15,003 bases of DNA from an uncultured Alistipes sp. GTDB taxonomy: Bacteria > Bacteroidota > Bacteroidia > Bacteroidales > Rikenellaceae. The translations under genes and the position numbers were made by a program. Each line of letters opens with the position of its first letter. Position 1 is the stretch's first letter. The stretch spans positions 1 through 15,003 of the forward strand of contig CAMWYI010000027.1 in assembly GCA_947178455.1 (NCBI GenBank), read 5' to 3'. The notes under the pieces are model-generated. The model saw nothing but the letters and a program-made list of their open reading frames with translations. It was not told the origin of the DNA and made no database searches. Shown here piece after piece: positions 1 through 6,109 of the stretch.

Positions 1-936
1 CTCGTCGAACTGCTCCTGCGCCCGCTCGACCAGCGAAACAACGTCGCCCATGCCTAAAATACGGTCGGCCATGCGTTCGGGGTGGAATACCTGCAAGGCA
101 TCCATTTTCTCGCCGGTCGACAAGAATTTCAGCGGTTTGTCGACCACCGACCGAATCGAAATCGCCGCACCGCCACGCGTATCGCCGTCCAGCTTGGTCA
201 GCACCACGCCGTCGAAATCGAGCCGGTCGTTGAACTCTTTTGCCGTGTTGACCGCATCCTGTCCGGTCATCGCATCGACCACGAATAGGGTTTCCGACGG
301 TTTGATGGCCGCCTTAATCGCTGCAATCTCCTGCATCATCGCCTCGTCGACGGCCAAGCGGCCCGCCGTATCGACAATCACCACGTTGTAGGACTTCTGA
401 CGGGCGTATTTAATGGCGTTTTCGGCAATTTGCACCGGATTGCGGTTGCCCTCTTCGGTGTAGACCTCCACGCCGATTTGCTCGCCGAGCACCTTCAGTT
501 GGTCGATAGCCGCCGGACGATACACGTCGCCCGCGACAAGCAACACCTGACGCCCTTTCTTGCTCTTGACGAACGACGCCAATTTGCCCGAAAAAGTCGT
601 CTTACCGGAACCTTGCAGACCGGCAATCAGCACAACCGCCGGCGTACCGTTCAGCGCGATGTCGGTCGCCGTGCCGCCCATCAGCTCCGCCAGCGAATCG
701 CGCACGATTTTGGTCATCATCTGACCCGGCTTGACCGCCGTCAACACGTGCTGGCCCAACGCCTTTTGTTTCACCTCGTCGGTAAAGGTCTTGGCCACCT
801 TGTAGTTGACATCGGCGTCGATGAGCGCACGACGTATCTCTTTCAACGTCTCGGCGACATTGATTTCCGTAATACGACCTTCGCCTTTCAGGATTTTGAA
901 CGACCGTTCGAGCTTATCGGTAAGATTTTCAAACAT
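1..936 (-). CDS. ffh: Signal recognition particle GTPase Ffh, N-terminal part (3' end outside window)
   Basis: Ffh binds 4.5S/SRP RNA and signal sequences on nascent chains and, with receptor FtsY, delivers ribosomes to the inner membrane. The frame is open from an ATG at 936 to the window edge (312 codons) without a stop. Seen: N-domain helices (about 1-90), then the SRP GTPase G domain with P-loop GLQGSGKT (106-113), DVYRPAA (137-143), DTAGR (189-193) and TKLDGD (247-252), followed by STGEK near 273. The methionine-rich M domain that binds RNA and signal peptides should follow, beyond the left edge. The start is chosen because the protein opens MFENLTDKLE, the usual Ffh N-terminus, and a -7-like box lies 22 bp upstream. 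The next gene upstream on this strand ends at 993, leaving 56 bp. Nothing suggests damage; it is simply cut by the window. Confidence 0.97.
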   Translation of the reverse strand, partial: MFENLTDKLERSFKILKGEGRITEINVAETLKEIRRALIDADVNYKVAKTFTDEVKQKALGQHVLTAVKPGQMMTKIVRDSLAELMGGTATDIALNGTPAVVLIAGLQGSGKTTFSGKLASFVKSKKGRQVLLVAGDVYRPAAIDQLKVLGEQIGVEVYTEEGNRNPVQIAENAIKYARQKSYNVVIVDTAGRLAVDEAMMQEIAAIKAAIKPSETLFVVDAMTGQDAVNTAKEFNDRLDFDGVVLTKLDGDTRGGAAISIRSVVDKPLKFLSTGEKMDALQVFHPERMADRILGMGDVVSLVERAQEQFDE

Positions 937-957
937 GATTTTCCCAATTTTCCGATG

Positions 958-988
958 CGAAGATACGAATTATTCCGCGTTCCTGCAA
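958..988 (-). promoter_or_regulatory. Promoter candidate for ffh
   Basis: Read on the minus strand, TATCTTCG (965-958) is one mismatch from the Bacteroidetes -7 consensus TAnnTTTG, and a TTG (988-986) sits 20 bp upstream, within the usual spacing for the -33 element. The box ends 22 bp before the ffh ATG. The identical octamer occurs 21 bp before the beta-barrel gene at 4602. Inferred from sequence only. Confidence 0.5.
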
Positions 989-992
989 TTCG

Positions 993-1568
993 TCACAGCC
1001 AGCCCGCTTCGTAGTAGACCACGATTTGTTCGATCATGCGGTCTTCGCCCTCCTTGTCGTACTCCGATTTCAGGTCTTGGCCGAAAACCCGCGACACGCC
1101 CTGCCAAAAGCCCGCGACGAACCCTCCGCGAAACTCTTTCAGCACCTCGTAGGCCGTGTATTCCGTTTCGCGGTCGATGAGTTTCAGCAACACGCGCCCC
1201 TGCGTGCGGGTCATGTGCTTCAGCACCGGCGTGTATTCCTCCTTGATTTCGTGATAGACCTGCTTGATATACTCCTTCTGCGCCTTTTTGGTCGGAAGCC
1301 GACAAAGGTCTTCTTCCATTTGAGCCATGCGTTTTTTGGCGATTCGAGCGATAGGGTAGACTTTTTTCACGGCATCGACCAACCGCCGGTAACGCCGCAA
1401 ATCGACCGGACGGCTGAACACATAGACCGGCAGGACATGAATCATCGGAATGGTATCGCCGTTTTCGACGTCCAGTTCCTGATGCCAGAACCCGTGCCGT
1501 TGTTGCGCCCGTACCTCGCCGAGCAACGCCAACGCCAGTAAAACCAAGATAATCCGCCCGATTCGCAT
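993..1568 (-). CDS. Secreted DUF4294 family protein
   Basis: 191-residue protein that I assign to DUF4294, a Bacteroidetes family with no established function. Seen: an N-terminal signal peptide with an Arg near the start, a Leu/Ala core and a likely cleavage site after VRA (about residue 21), so the product is probably periplasmic. The mature part is basic and helical: a Tyr/Arg stretch (RRYRRLVDAVKKVYPIAR), a charged helix with MAQMEEDLCRLPTKKAQKEY, and a tract ending YEAGWL; the K/R-rich RTQGRVLLKLIDRET segment is characteristic. Length fits the family. It lies 56 bp upstream of ffh, which has its own promoter candidate, so co-transcription is possible but not required. The start is fixed by the signal peptide; a perfect -7 box ends only 5 bp before the ATG, suggesting a leaderless message. 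Confidence 0.85.
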   Translation of the reverse strand: MRIGRIILVLLALALLGEVRAQQRHGFWHQELDVENGDTIPMIHVLPVYVFSRPVDLRRYRRLVDAVKKVYPIARIAKKRMAQMEEDLCRLPTKKAQKEYIKQVYHEIKEEYTPVLKHMTRTQGRVLLKLIDRETEYTAYEVLKEFRGGFVAGFWQGVSRVFGQDLKSEYDKEGEDRMIEQIVVYYEAGWL

Positions 1569-1572
1569 GCTA

Positions 1573-1580
1573 CAAAAGTA
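1573..1580 (-). promoter_or_regulatory. -7 promoter box TACTTTTG directly before the DUF4294 start
   Basis: On the minus strand TACTTTTG (1580-1573) matches TAnnTTTG exactly. It ends 5 bp from the ATG at 1568, so transcription would begin at or within a base or two of the start codon. The region upstream is AT-rich, with GTTTAC as a poor -33 candidate. Inferred. Confidence 0.45.
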
Positions 1581-1633
1581 CGATATTTATTGATGTATAA
1601 CGTAAACGACCGAACAGATATTTTTCCCACGAC

Positions 1634-1685
1634 GCAGAAACGGCCTTTGCCGCACCGTTTACAACAAAGGCCGTTCCGTTTCTGC
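1634..1685 (-). terminator. Long hairpin after the beta-barrel gene; probable transcription end
   Basis: An outer 10-bp stem, GCAGAAACGG (1634-1643) with CCGTTTCTGC (1676-1685), encloses CCTTTG/CAAAGG (1644-1649 with 1665-1670), leaving CCGTT (1671-1675) bulged. Alternatively AACGGCCTTTG (1639-1649) pairs perfectly over 11 bp with CAAAGGCCGTT (1665-1675). It starts 10 bp past the beta-barrel stop. There is no U-tract on either strand (GTCGTGGGAAAAA follows on the minus strand), so it is either a Bacteroidetes-style terminator lacking the T run or a 3'-end stabilising structure. Confidence 0.55.
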
Positions 1686-1695
1686 CGGAGGAGCA

Positions 1696-4602
1696 CTACC
1701 GGAATCTTCCCGGAGGAGGTCCGCCCGGCCCGCCGGGTCCCATCATCCGACGCTGACCGCCGGACGACGACTGTTCTACACCGTCGTAATCCTTGATATT
1801 GCGCGAGCCCTTTTTGCCGAACCGCCGCAGGTTGTAGGAAAACTGCACCATGTAGTAACGGCCGATAACGCTGTTCGTAGCATTCTGCGTCCAACCCGAA
1901 CCGGTCGAACGAACGAACGCCTTGTTCTGATTGAAAATATCGTTCACCCCGAACATGATTTCGCCCCGTTTGTTGCGGAACACTTTTTTGCCGATGTAGG
2001 CATTGCAGAGCAGGTAGCTGTCGTTATAGTCGTTCGTAAAACCGATATACTGCGTATAGGCCGCACTCGCCGTGAGCGTAAATCCGAGAGGGAAGACAAC
2101 TTTCAGATTTCCTTGCGCCGTATGATTGAAATAACGGTTTTTACTACCTGCAAGCAGGGAGTTGGTCGCTTCGTTGTAGGTGCCGTTCCACGACAAGGTA
2201 AAATCGACATTTTCCGAAATGTTGCTGCCCAGCACTGCGCGGAAATCGTATCCCATATTTTCGGCATCGTTGCGCTGGCCGTCGATTTGGCTCGGCGTCT
2301 TCGTGTAGTTGATGCCCGCCATTACGTTGAAATTGCATTTGAGGAATCCGACAGGCAAACCGTAGCTCAAATGCGTCCGCAAGCCCCAGTAGCCGTCCAT
2401 ATTAATCGGCTTCGTGTATTGCAGATAACGGTATTCCGTACCATCAATCGTCGTCGTACCGTTGTACTGCACGTTCGAGGTGATGTAATCCGTCGCAGCG
2501 TTCATCGAGAACATCCACATGAACGTCCGGCCTTTCTCGACATTCGAGTTGACATAGTGGAAGTTGACCGAGTGGTTGTACGACGGATTCAGGTCGGGAT
2601 TACCGCTCGAAATGTTCTGCGCATTCGAGAGGTCGAAGATACCCTGCAACTGCGTAACCGACGGATTGTTCGTATAGGACGAAACGAAAAGCCGCAGCGA
2701 ATTTTCGCGGTTGATGTTCAGCTGCCCCATCATGAAATAGGTCACATCGTTGTAATTGTGGCGAATTTCGGTGTTATCTTTCTGCATCACCTGCCCGTCG
2801 AGCGACGAACGCTGGTAAAAAACATTCGCCACGAACGTATTTCGGTCTTTCGAGTAGCGGAATCCCGGCCCCACGCGCTGGGTCAGGTAATTGCTCTCGT
2901 AGGAGCTGGAAAGATCGGGCTGGAGCTCACCGCCCGCATAATCCGAACCGGTCATGAAACTCTGTTTGTCCCGTTCTTGGTGTTCGTATTGCGCACGATA
3001 CTGCAAGCTGACTTGCGCATGTTTCGCAACAGGTTCCGTATAAGTAAACTCCCCGCGCAAGCTGTAACTGCTTGACGGTGCCGAATTGCGCAGATAACGT
3101 AACTCGACATACTGCGAGGGGTCCCATATTCCATTATCATCCTTGTCCGGATCCTGCTTGATGTAACCGAGCATATTCGAGTACGAATTGGAGTTGTTCT
3201 TGTTATCCGAATAGGAAAAACCGCCGTTCAAAGTAATGGTACGGCCGTCCTTGCCCAGTTTCGCACGGTACACGGCATTGGTTCCCACGCGATAGCCCGA
3301 GCGGGTGGAGTTGCTGCCGTTGTCGATGCGGCTGTAACCTTTCTCGCCCCATTGCCAGCCCTGCGTCCAGCTCAACGGGTCGTTCGACTGGAAGCTGAAG
3401 CTCGGACGAATCATCAGATTCTGATTCTGCGAGATTTTCCACTCCAACCGGCCGTTGAAACGGTGGTTGTACGATTTCGTATCGGAGTATCCGACCGTCG
3501 ACAGCGTATCGACATAGGGCGTTTCATACCATTTTTCGGCCGTCGAACGGTTCTCCGTATCGGTATTATTAAAGAAATAGCTTCCCTGAAACGTCACTTG
3601 GTCGCGTTTGCCCCACGTATCGGAGTAATTCACGCCGAGCGCATTGACCGATGCGACGCCGCTCTGCGGGCGCACCATGTACTGGCCGACGCCGCCGCGA
3701 CGACCGCCACCTCCGCCGCCCGATACACCGAGAATATCCTCGAACGAAAAGTTCTGCTGGTTGATGTTGTTGAAAAGTCCGATGAGCGAAATCCGGCTGT
3801 CGCCGCTGAAAATGTTGGCATTACCGCCGGCCACGTATTTGAACTTGTCTTCGGTTTTCGTGTCGGCATCGTAGCCGAATCCGGCATAAAGCCGTCCGAA
3901 CTGGCCCTGACGCATGCCCGGACGCGTAACGATGTTCAAGGCCTTGTAGCCTTCGCCGTCGTCCATACCCGAAAACTCCGCTGCATCGCTCAATTTGTTG
4001 TAGACCTCGATGCGGTCTACGGCTTCGGCCGGCAGGGATTTGATAGCGGTCGTCACATCTTCGCCGAAGAACTCTTTGCCGTCGACATAGATTTTCTTGA
4101 CCGACTCGCCCTGCGCCTCGACCGTACCGTCGGAAACCGTGATGCCGGGCATCTTCTTCAACAGCCCTTCGACATCCGCATCATTGGCCACTTTGAAAGC
4201 ATCGGCATTATAGCTCACCGTATCGCCTTTCTGCGAAGTGCGCAACGCCTTGACCTCTTTCACAACGGTTTCGATACGCACGCCGGGCCGCATGGTCAAT
4301 TTGCCCAAATCGTGTTTCGCCGACGATACGCGGAATTTCGTTTCGAGGTTTTCGTACCCCAAAAACTCCACCGAGAGTACATACTCTCCGTAAGCCAACG
4401 AGGGAATCGTCAGCACACCCTTGAAGCCCGACGTAAAATAGTGTTTCTTCTCCGGTGCAGCGGTCGAGGCCACCGCCGCGACGGCACCGGCAATCCCTTC
4501 GCCCGTATCGCCATCCACAATCGTCGAGGTAACTTTTCCCTGCTGGGCGAAAGCGGCCACCGAAAGCAACGCACACAAAACGGTCAGTAGTGATTTTTTC
4601 AT
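1696..4602 (-). CDS. Outer-membrane beta-barrel protein, TonB-dependent receptor-like
   Basis: 968-residue outer-membrane protein of the Bacteroidetes TonB-receptor-like beta-barrel group (OMP_b-brl_3 type). Seen: signal peptide (MKKSLL..., cleavage near AFA/QQ, residue 19), a carboxypeptidase-regulatory-like beta-sandwich (about 22-105), a plug-like region (about 110-227, with KKMPGITV and KIYVDGKEFFGED), then a barrel rich in alternating aromatic strands ending about residue 928 with YYMVQFSYNLRRF. A glycine loop, SGGGGGGRRGG, lies at 294-304 and a 40-residue tail with Gly-Gly-Pro repeats follows the last strand. No SusD partner, FecR or anti-sigma gene is adjacent, so this is not a glycan PUL pair. 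The substrate cannot be read from the sequence. It stands as a single gene between hairpins at 4675-4724 and 1634-1685. Confidence 0.88.
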   Translation of the reverse strand: MKKSLLTVLCALLSVAAFAQQGKVTSTIVDGDTGEGIAGAVAAVASTAAPEKKHYFTSGFKGVLTIPSLAYGEYVLSVEFLGYENLETKFRVSSAKHDLGKLTMRPGVRIETVVKEVKALRTSQKGDTVSYNADAFKVANDADVEGLLKKMPGITVSDGTVEAQGESVKKIYVDGKEFFGEDVTTAIKSLPAEAVDRIEVYNKLSDAAEFSGMDDGEGYKALNIVTRPGMRQGQFGRLYAGFGYDADTKTEDKFKYVAGGNANIFSGDSRISLIGLFNNINQQNFSFEDILGVSGGGGGGRRGGVGQYMVRPQSGVASVNALGVNYSDTWGKRDQVTFQGSYFFNNTDTENRSTAEKWYETPYVDTLSTVGYSDTKSYNHRFNGRLEWKISQNQNLMIRPSFSFQSNDPLSWTQGWQWGEKGYSRIDNGSNSTRSGYRVGTNAVYRAKLGKDGRTITLNGGFSYSDNKNNSNSYSNMLGYIKQDPDKDDNGIWDPSQYVELRYLRNSAPSSSYSLRGEFTYTEPVAKHAQVSLQYRAQYEHQERDKQSFMTGSDYAGGELQPDLSSSYESNYLTQRVGPGFRYSKDRNTFVANVFYQRSSLDGQVMQKDNTEIRHNYNDVTYFMMGQLNINRENSLRLFVSSYTNNPSVTQLQGIFDLSNAQNISSGNPDLNPSYNHSVNFHYVNSNVEKGRTFMWMFSMNAATDYITSNVQYNGTTTIDGTEYRYLQYTKPINMDGYWGLRTHLSYGLPVGFLKCNFNVMAGINYTKTPSQIDGQRNDAENMGYDFRAVLGSNISENVDFTLSWNGTYNEATNSLLAGSKNRYFNHTAQGNLKVVFPLGFTLTASAAYTQYIGFTNDYNDSYLLCNAYIGKKVFRNKRGEIMFGVNDIFNQNKAFVRSTGSGWTQNATNSVIGRYYMVQFSYNLRRFGKKGSRNIKDYDGVEQSSSGGQRRMMGPGGPGGPPPGRFR

Positions 4603-4622
4603 TATTCAGTAAAATTTTCGCG

Positions 4623-4630
4623 CGAAGATA
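4623..4630 (-). promoter_or_regulatory. -7 promoter box TATCTTCG for the beta-barrel gene
   Basis: On the minus strand TATCTTCG (4630-4623) ends 21 bp before the ATG at 4602, the same octamer and nearly the same distance as at ffh. The leader is AT-rich (AAAATTTTACTGAATA) with no Shine-Dalgarno. No convincing -33 element is visible. Confidence 0.45.
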
Positions 4631-4674
4631 ATCCATTTCTCCGAGTTTTTCCGATTCGGAGCGGCGAATCGCCC

Positions 4675-4724
4675 AAAAAAGGGGGTCAGTCGCCGAGCTT
4701 TTCGCCCAATCCGACGACCGACCC
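4675..4724 (-). terminator. Intrinsic terminator of the Spy-like gene
   Basis: On the minus strand GGGTCGGTCGTCG (4724-4712) pairs with CGGCGACTGACCC (4695-4683) over 13 bp including two G-U pairs, with a 16-nt loop, and is followed after CC by six T residues (4680-4675). It begins 29 bp after the stop at 4754. On the plus strand there is no U-tract, so it acts on minus-strand transcripts. Confidence 0.78.
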
Positions 4725-4753
4725 GCCTTGTTCATCCGTTTATCCGTGCGCGG

Positions 4754-5209
4754 TTATTTTTTCTTTTTGGCATCGTTGCACGTGCACTTACCGTCTTTCG
4801 GTGCTTGTTTGCCGTGTCCGGCCTCTTTGCAGCATTTGCCGTCCTTGTGGTGCATCTTCGCGGGATGCTGCGTGCGTTCGCCTTGCAGCTCCTGCCACTT
4901 CGCGAATTGTTCCGGCGTCAGAATGCTTTTCATTTTGTTCGTTTCGGCCTGCCGTGCGGCACGCATCTGCTCGCGCTGCGCCTGCATATCCTTGATTTGT
5001 TGCAAATTCAGTTCATAGACCTGCTTGGTCTGCGCATCCGTCAGGGTGAGTTTCTCTTTCAGACGATCGGCCTTGCGTTGGGCCATTTGTTCGGCGGTCG
5101 GACGTTCTTTCATCATCCGGCTCTGATGTCCGTTCTGATTCTGGGCCGATGCACCCGTTCCAATCAACAGGCACAAGGCCGCTGCGACTGCAAAAATGTT
5201 CTTTTTCAT
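4754..5209 (-). CDS. Spy/CpxP-like periplasmic protein with Cys/His-rich C-terminal tail
   Basis: 151-residue secreted protein. Seen: signal peptide (MKKNIFAVAAALCLLIGTGASA, residues 1-22), then a long Gln/Arg/Lys/Glu-rich helical region carrying two LTxxQ-type motifs, LTDAQ (56-60) and LTPEQ (97-101), as in Spy/CpxP and DUF4890-type proteins. Known for Spy: an ATP-independent periplasmic chaperone; CpxP is a stress-response modulator. After residue 111 the sequence changes to a low-complexity basic tail with Cys126, Cys127, Cys142, Cys144 and His115, His120, His121, His132, ending in a lysine run. That tail suggests metal binding (inference). Its own -7 box lies upstream and a strong terminator downstream, so it is monocistronic. 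The leader is A-rich (AAAACCAAAAACAAAAAACAG), as is usual for translation starts in this phylum. Confidence 0.85.
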   Translation of the reverse strand: MKKNIFAVAAALCLLIGTGASAQNQNGHQSRMMKERPTAEQMAQRKADRLKEKLTLTDAQTKQVYELNLQQIKDMQAQREQMRAARQAETNKMKSILTPEQFAKWQELQGERTQHPAKMHHKDGKCCKEAGHGKQAPKDGKCTCNDAKKKK

Positions 5210-5273
5210 ACTGTTTTTTGTTTTTGGTTTTGTTCCCGAATCCGGCCTTTCCGGTTCGTTCTGAACTCTGATG

Positions 5274-5281
5274 CAAAGGTA
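5274..5281 (-). promoter_or_regulatory. -7 promoter box TACCTTTG for the Spy-like gene
   Basis: On the minus strand TACCTTTG (5281-5274) is a perfect TAnnTTTG match, 65 bp before the ATG at 5209. It overlaps the distal T-rich tail of the preceding terminator, so the -33 region would fall inside that terminator stem; no clear TTG stands at the ideal distance. The implied leader is about 58 nt. Confidence 0.5.
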
Positions 5282-5317
5282 AAGCCAAACAAAACGCCCC
5301 GAACCGAAGTTCGGGGC
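5281..5317 (-). terminator. Intrinsic terminator of the mazG-to-lytTR operon
   Basis: GCCCCGAAC and GTTCGGGGC (5317-5309 and 5304-5296, minus strand) form a perfect 9-bp stem closed by a TTCG tetraloop, followed by GTTTTGTTTGGCTTT (5295-5281). It starts 28 bp beyond the response-regulator stop at 5345. On the opposite strand the hairpin is followed by AAACGACTG, so it works for minus-strand transcripts. Confidence 0.9.
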
Positions 5318-5344
5318 AAACGACTGAAATGCAGGTTGAAACGA

Positions 5345-6109
5345 CTATTCGGCGGGGTGAACCGCCGTCAGCCAAGCCTTGAATTCGGGAACGCGGGCTT
5401 TCGAAATGACGATACGTTCGGGTGTTTCGACCGTCAGATGAAGCGTCAGCCGGCTGCCGAACCACACAGCAATCTCTTTGACCGCCCGACGTGCAACGAT
5501 GAACTGCCGGTTGGCCCGAAAGAAATCGCCCTCCGGCAAAAGTCCCTGCAAGGCTTCGAGCGTTTTGTCCAGCGGATAAACCGCTCCGTCGTAATCATAA
5601 GCGGTTACTTTCTCATCGCAAGTATAACAAAATGCAATCCGTTCGCATCGCAGCGGGATGATTTTGTCGCGCACATGCACCAAAAAGGTCTCCGCACGGG
5701 CCCCAGCTGCAGCCATCGAACGCACCCGCAAACCGTAATCGCTCCGCTCGCTGCCGGACAATCGACGCAATTTTTCGAGCGCGCGACGCACGGCTTCGGC
5801 GTTAATCGGTTTCAGCAGATAGTCGATGCTGTTGACCTTGAACGCTTCGAGTGCATACTGGTCATAAGCCGTCGTGAAGATGACCGGTGCCGTCACTTCC
5901 ACCTCGCGGAAGATGCGGAACGAATCGCCGTCGGCCAAATGGATGTCCGCGAAAAGCAAATCGGGTTGCGGATTGTTGCGCAGCCAGTCGACGCTCTCGA
6001 CGACGCTTTCGAGCGTCGCAACCACTTCGATTGCCGGAGCCACCGTTTTCAGAATCGCCAGCAAATTGCCCGCAGCGGCGGTTTCGTCTTCGATAATCAA
6101 CGCTTTCAT
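5345..6109 (-). CDS. LytTR-family DNA-binding response regulator
   Basis: 254-residue regulator that takes phosphate from the kinase encoded just upstream and binds DNA. Seen: receiver domain (about 1-115) with acidic pocket E7/D8, phosphoacceptor D55 in LLFADIHLADG, T79/T80 and K100 in YLLKPI; then a LytTR DNA-binding domain (about 150-250) with the family patterns FLVHVRDKIIPL, ...IAFCYTCDEKVTAY..., LPEGDFFRANRQFIV and the terminal VPEFKAWL. The ATG at 6109 overlaps the kinase TGA (ATGA), giving translational coupling, and the receiver begins directly at MKALIIEDE, so the longer upstream open frame is not the start. It is the last gene of the operon. Target promoters cannot be inferred; LytTR proteins generally bind pairs of short direct repeats. 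Confidence 0.94.
   Translation of the reverse strand: MKALIIEDETAAAGNLLAILKTVAPAIEVVATLESVVESVDWLRNNPQPDLLFADIHLADGDSFRIFREVEVTAPVIFTTAYDQYALEAFKVNSIDYLLKPINAEAVRRALEKLRRLSGSERSDYGLRVRSMAAAGARAETFLVHVRDKIIPLRCERIAFCYTCDEKVTAYDYDGAVYPLDKTLEALQGLLPEGDFFRANRQFIVARRAVKEIAVWFGSRLTLHLTVETPERIVISKARVPEFKAWLTAVHPAE

Noticed and set aside
3352..4590. 412-codon open frame antisense to the beta-barrel gene
   Set aside because: Arg/His/Ile-rich translation without recognisable domains or signal; it is a codon-bias shadow of a clear outer-membrane protein.
4660..4672. GGCGAATCGCC inverted repeat as an operator
   Set aside because: Short palindrome in a GC-rich stretch just past a terminator; it is not repeated elsewhere in the window and has no consistent position relative to a promoter.
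1696..5209. Sus-type polysaccharide utilisation locus around the beta-barrel protein
   Set aside because: No SusD-like lipoprotein, glycoside hydrolase or regulator lies next to it; GH20 is about 5 kb away on the other strand.
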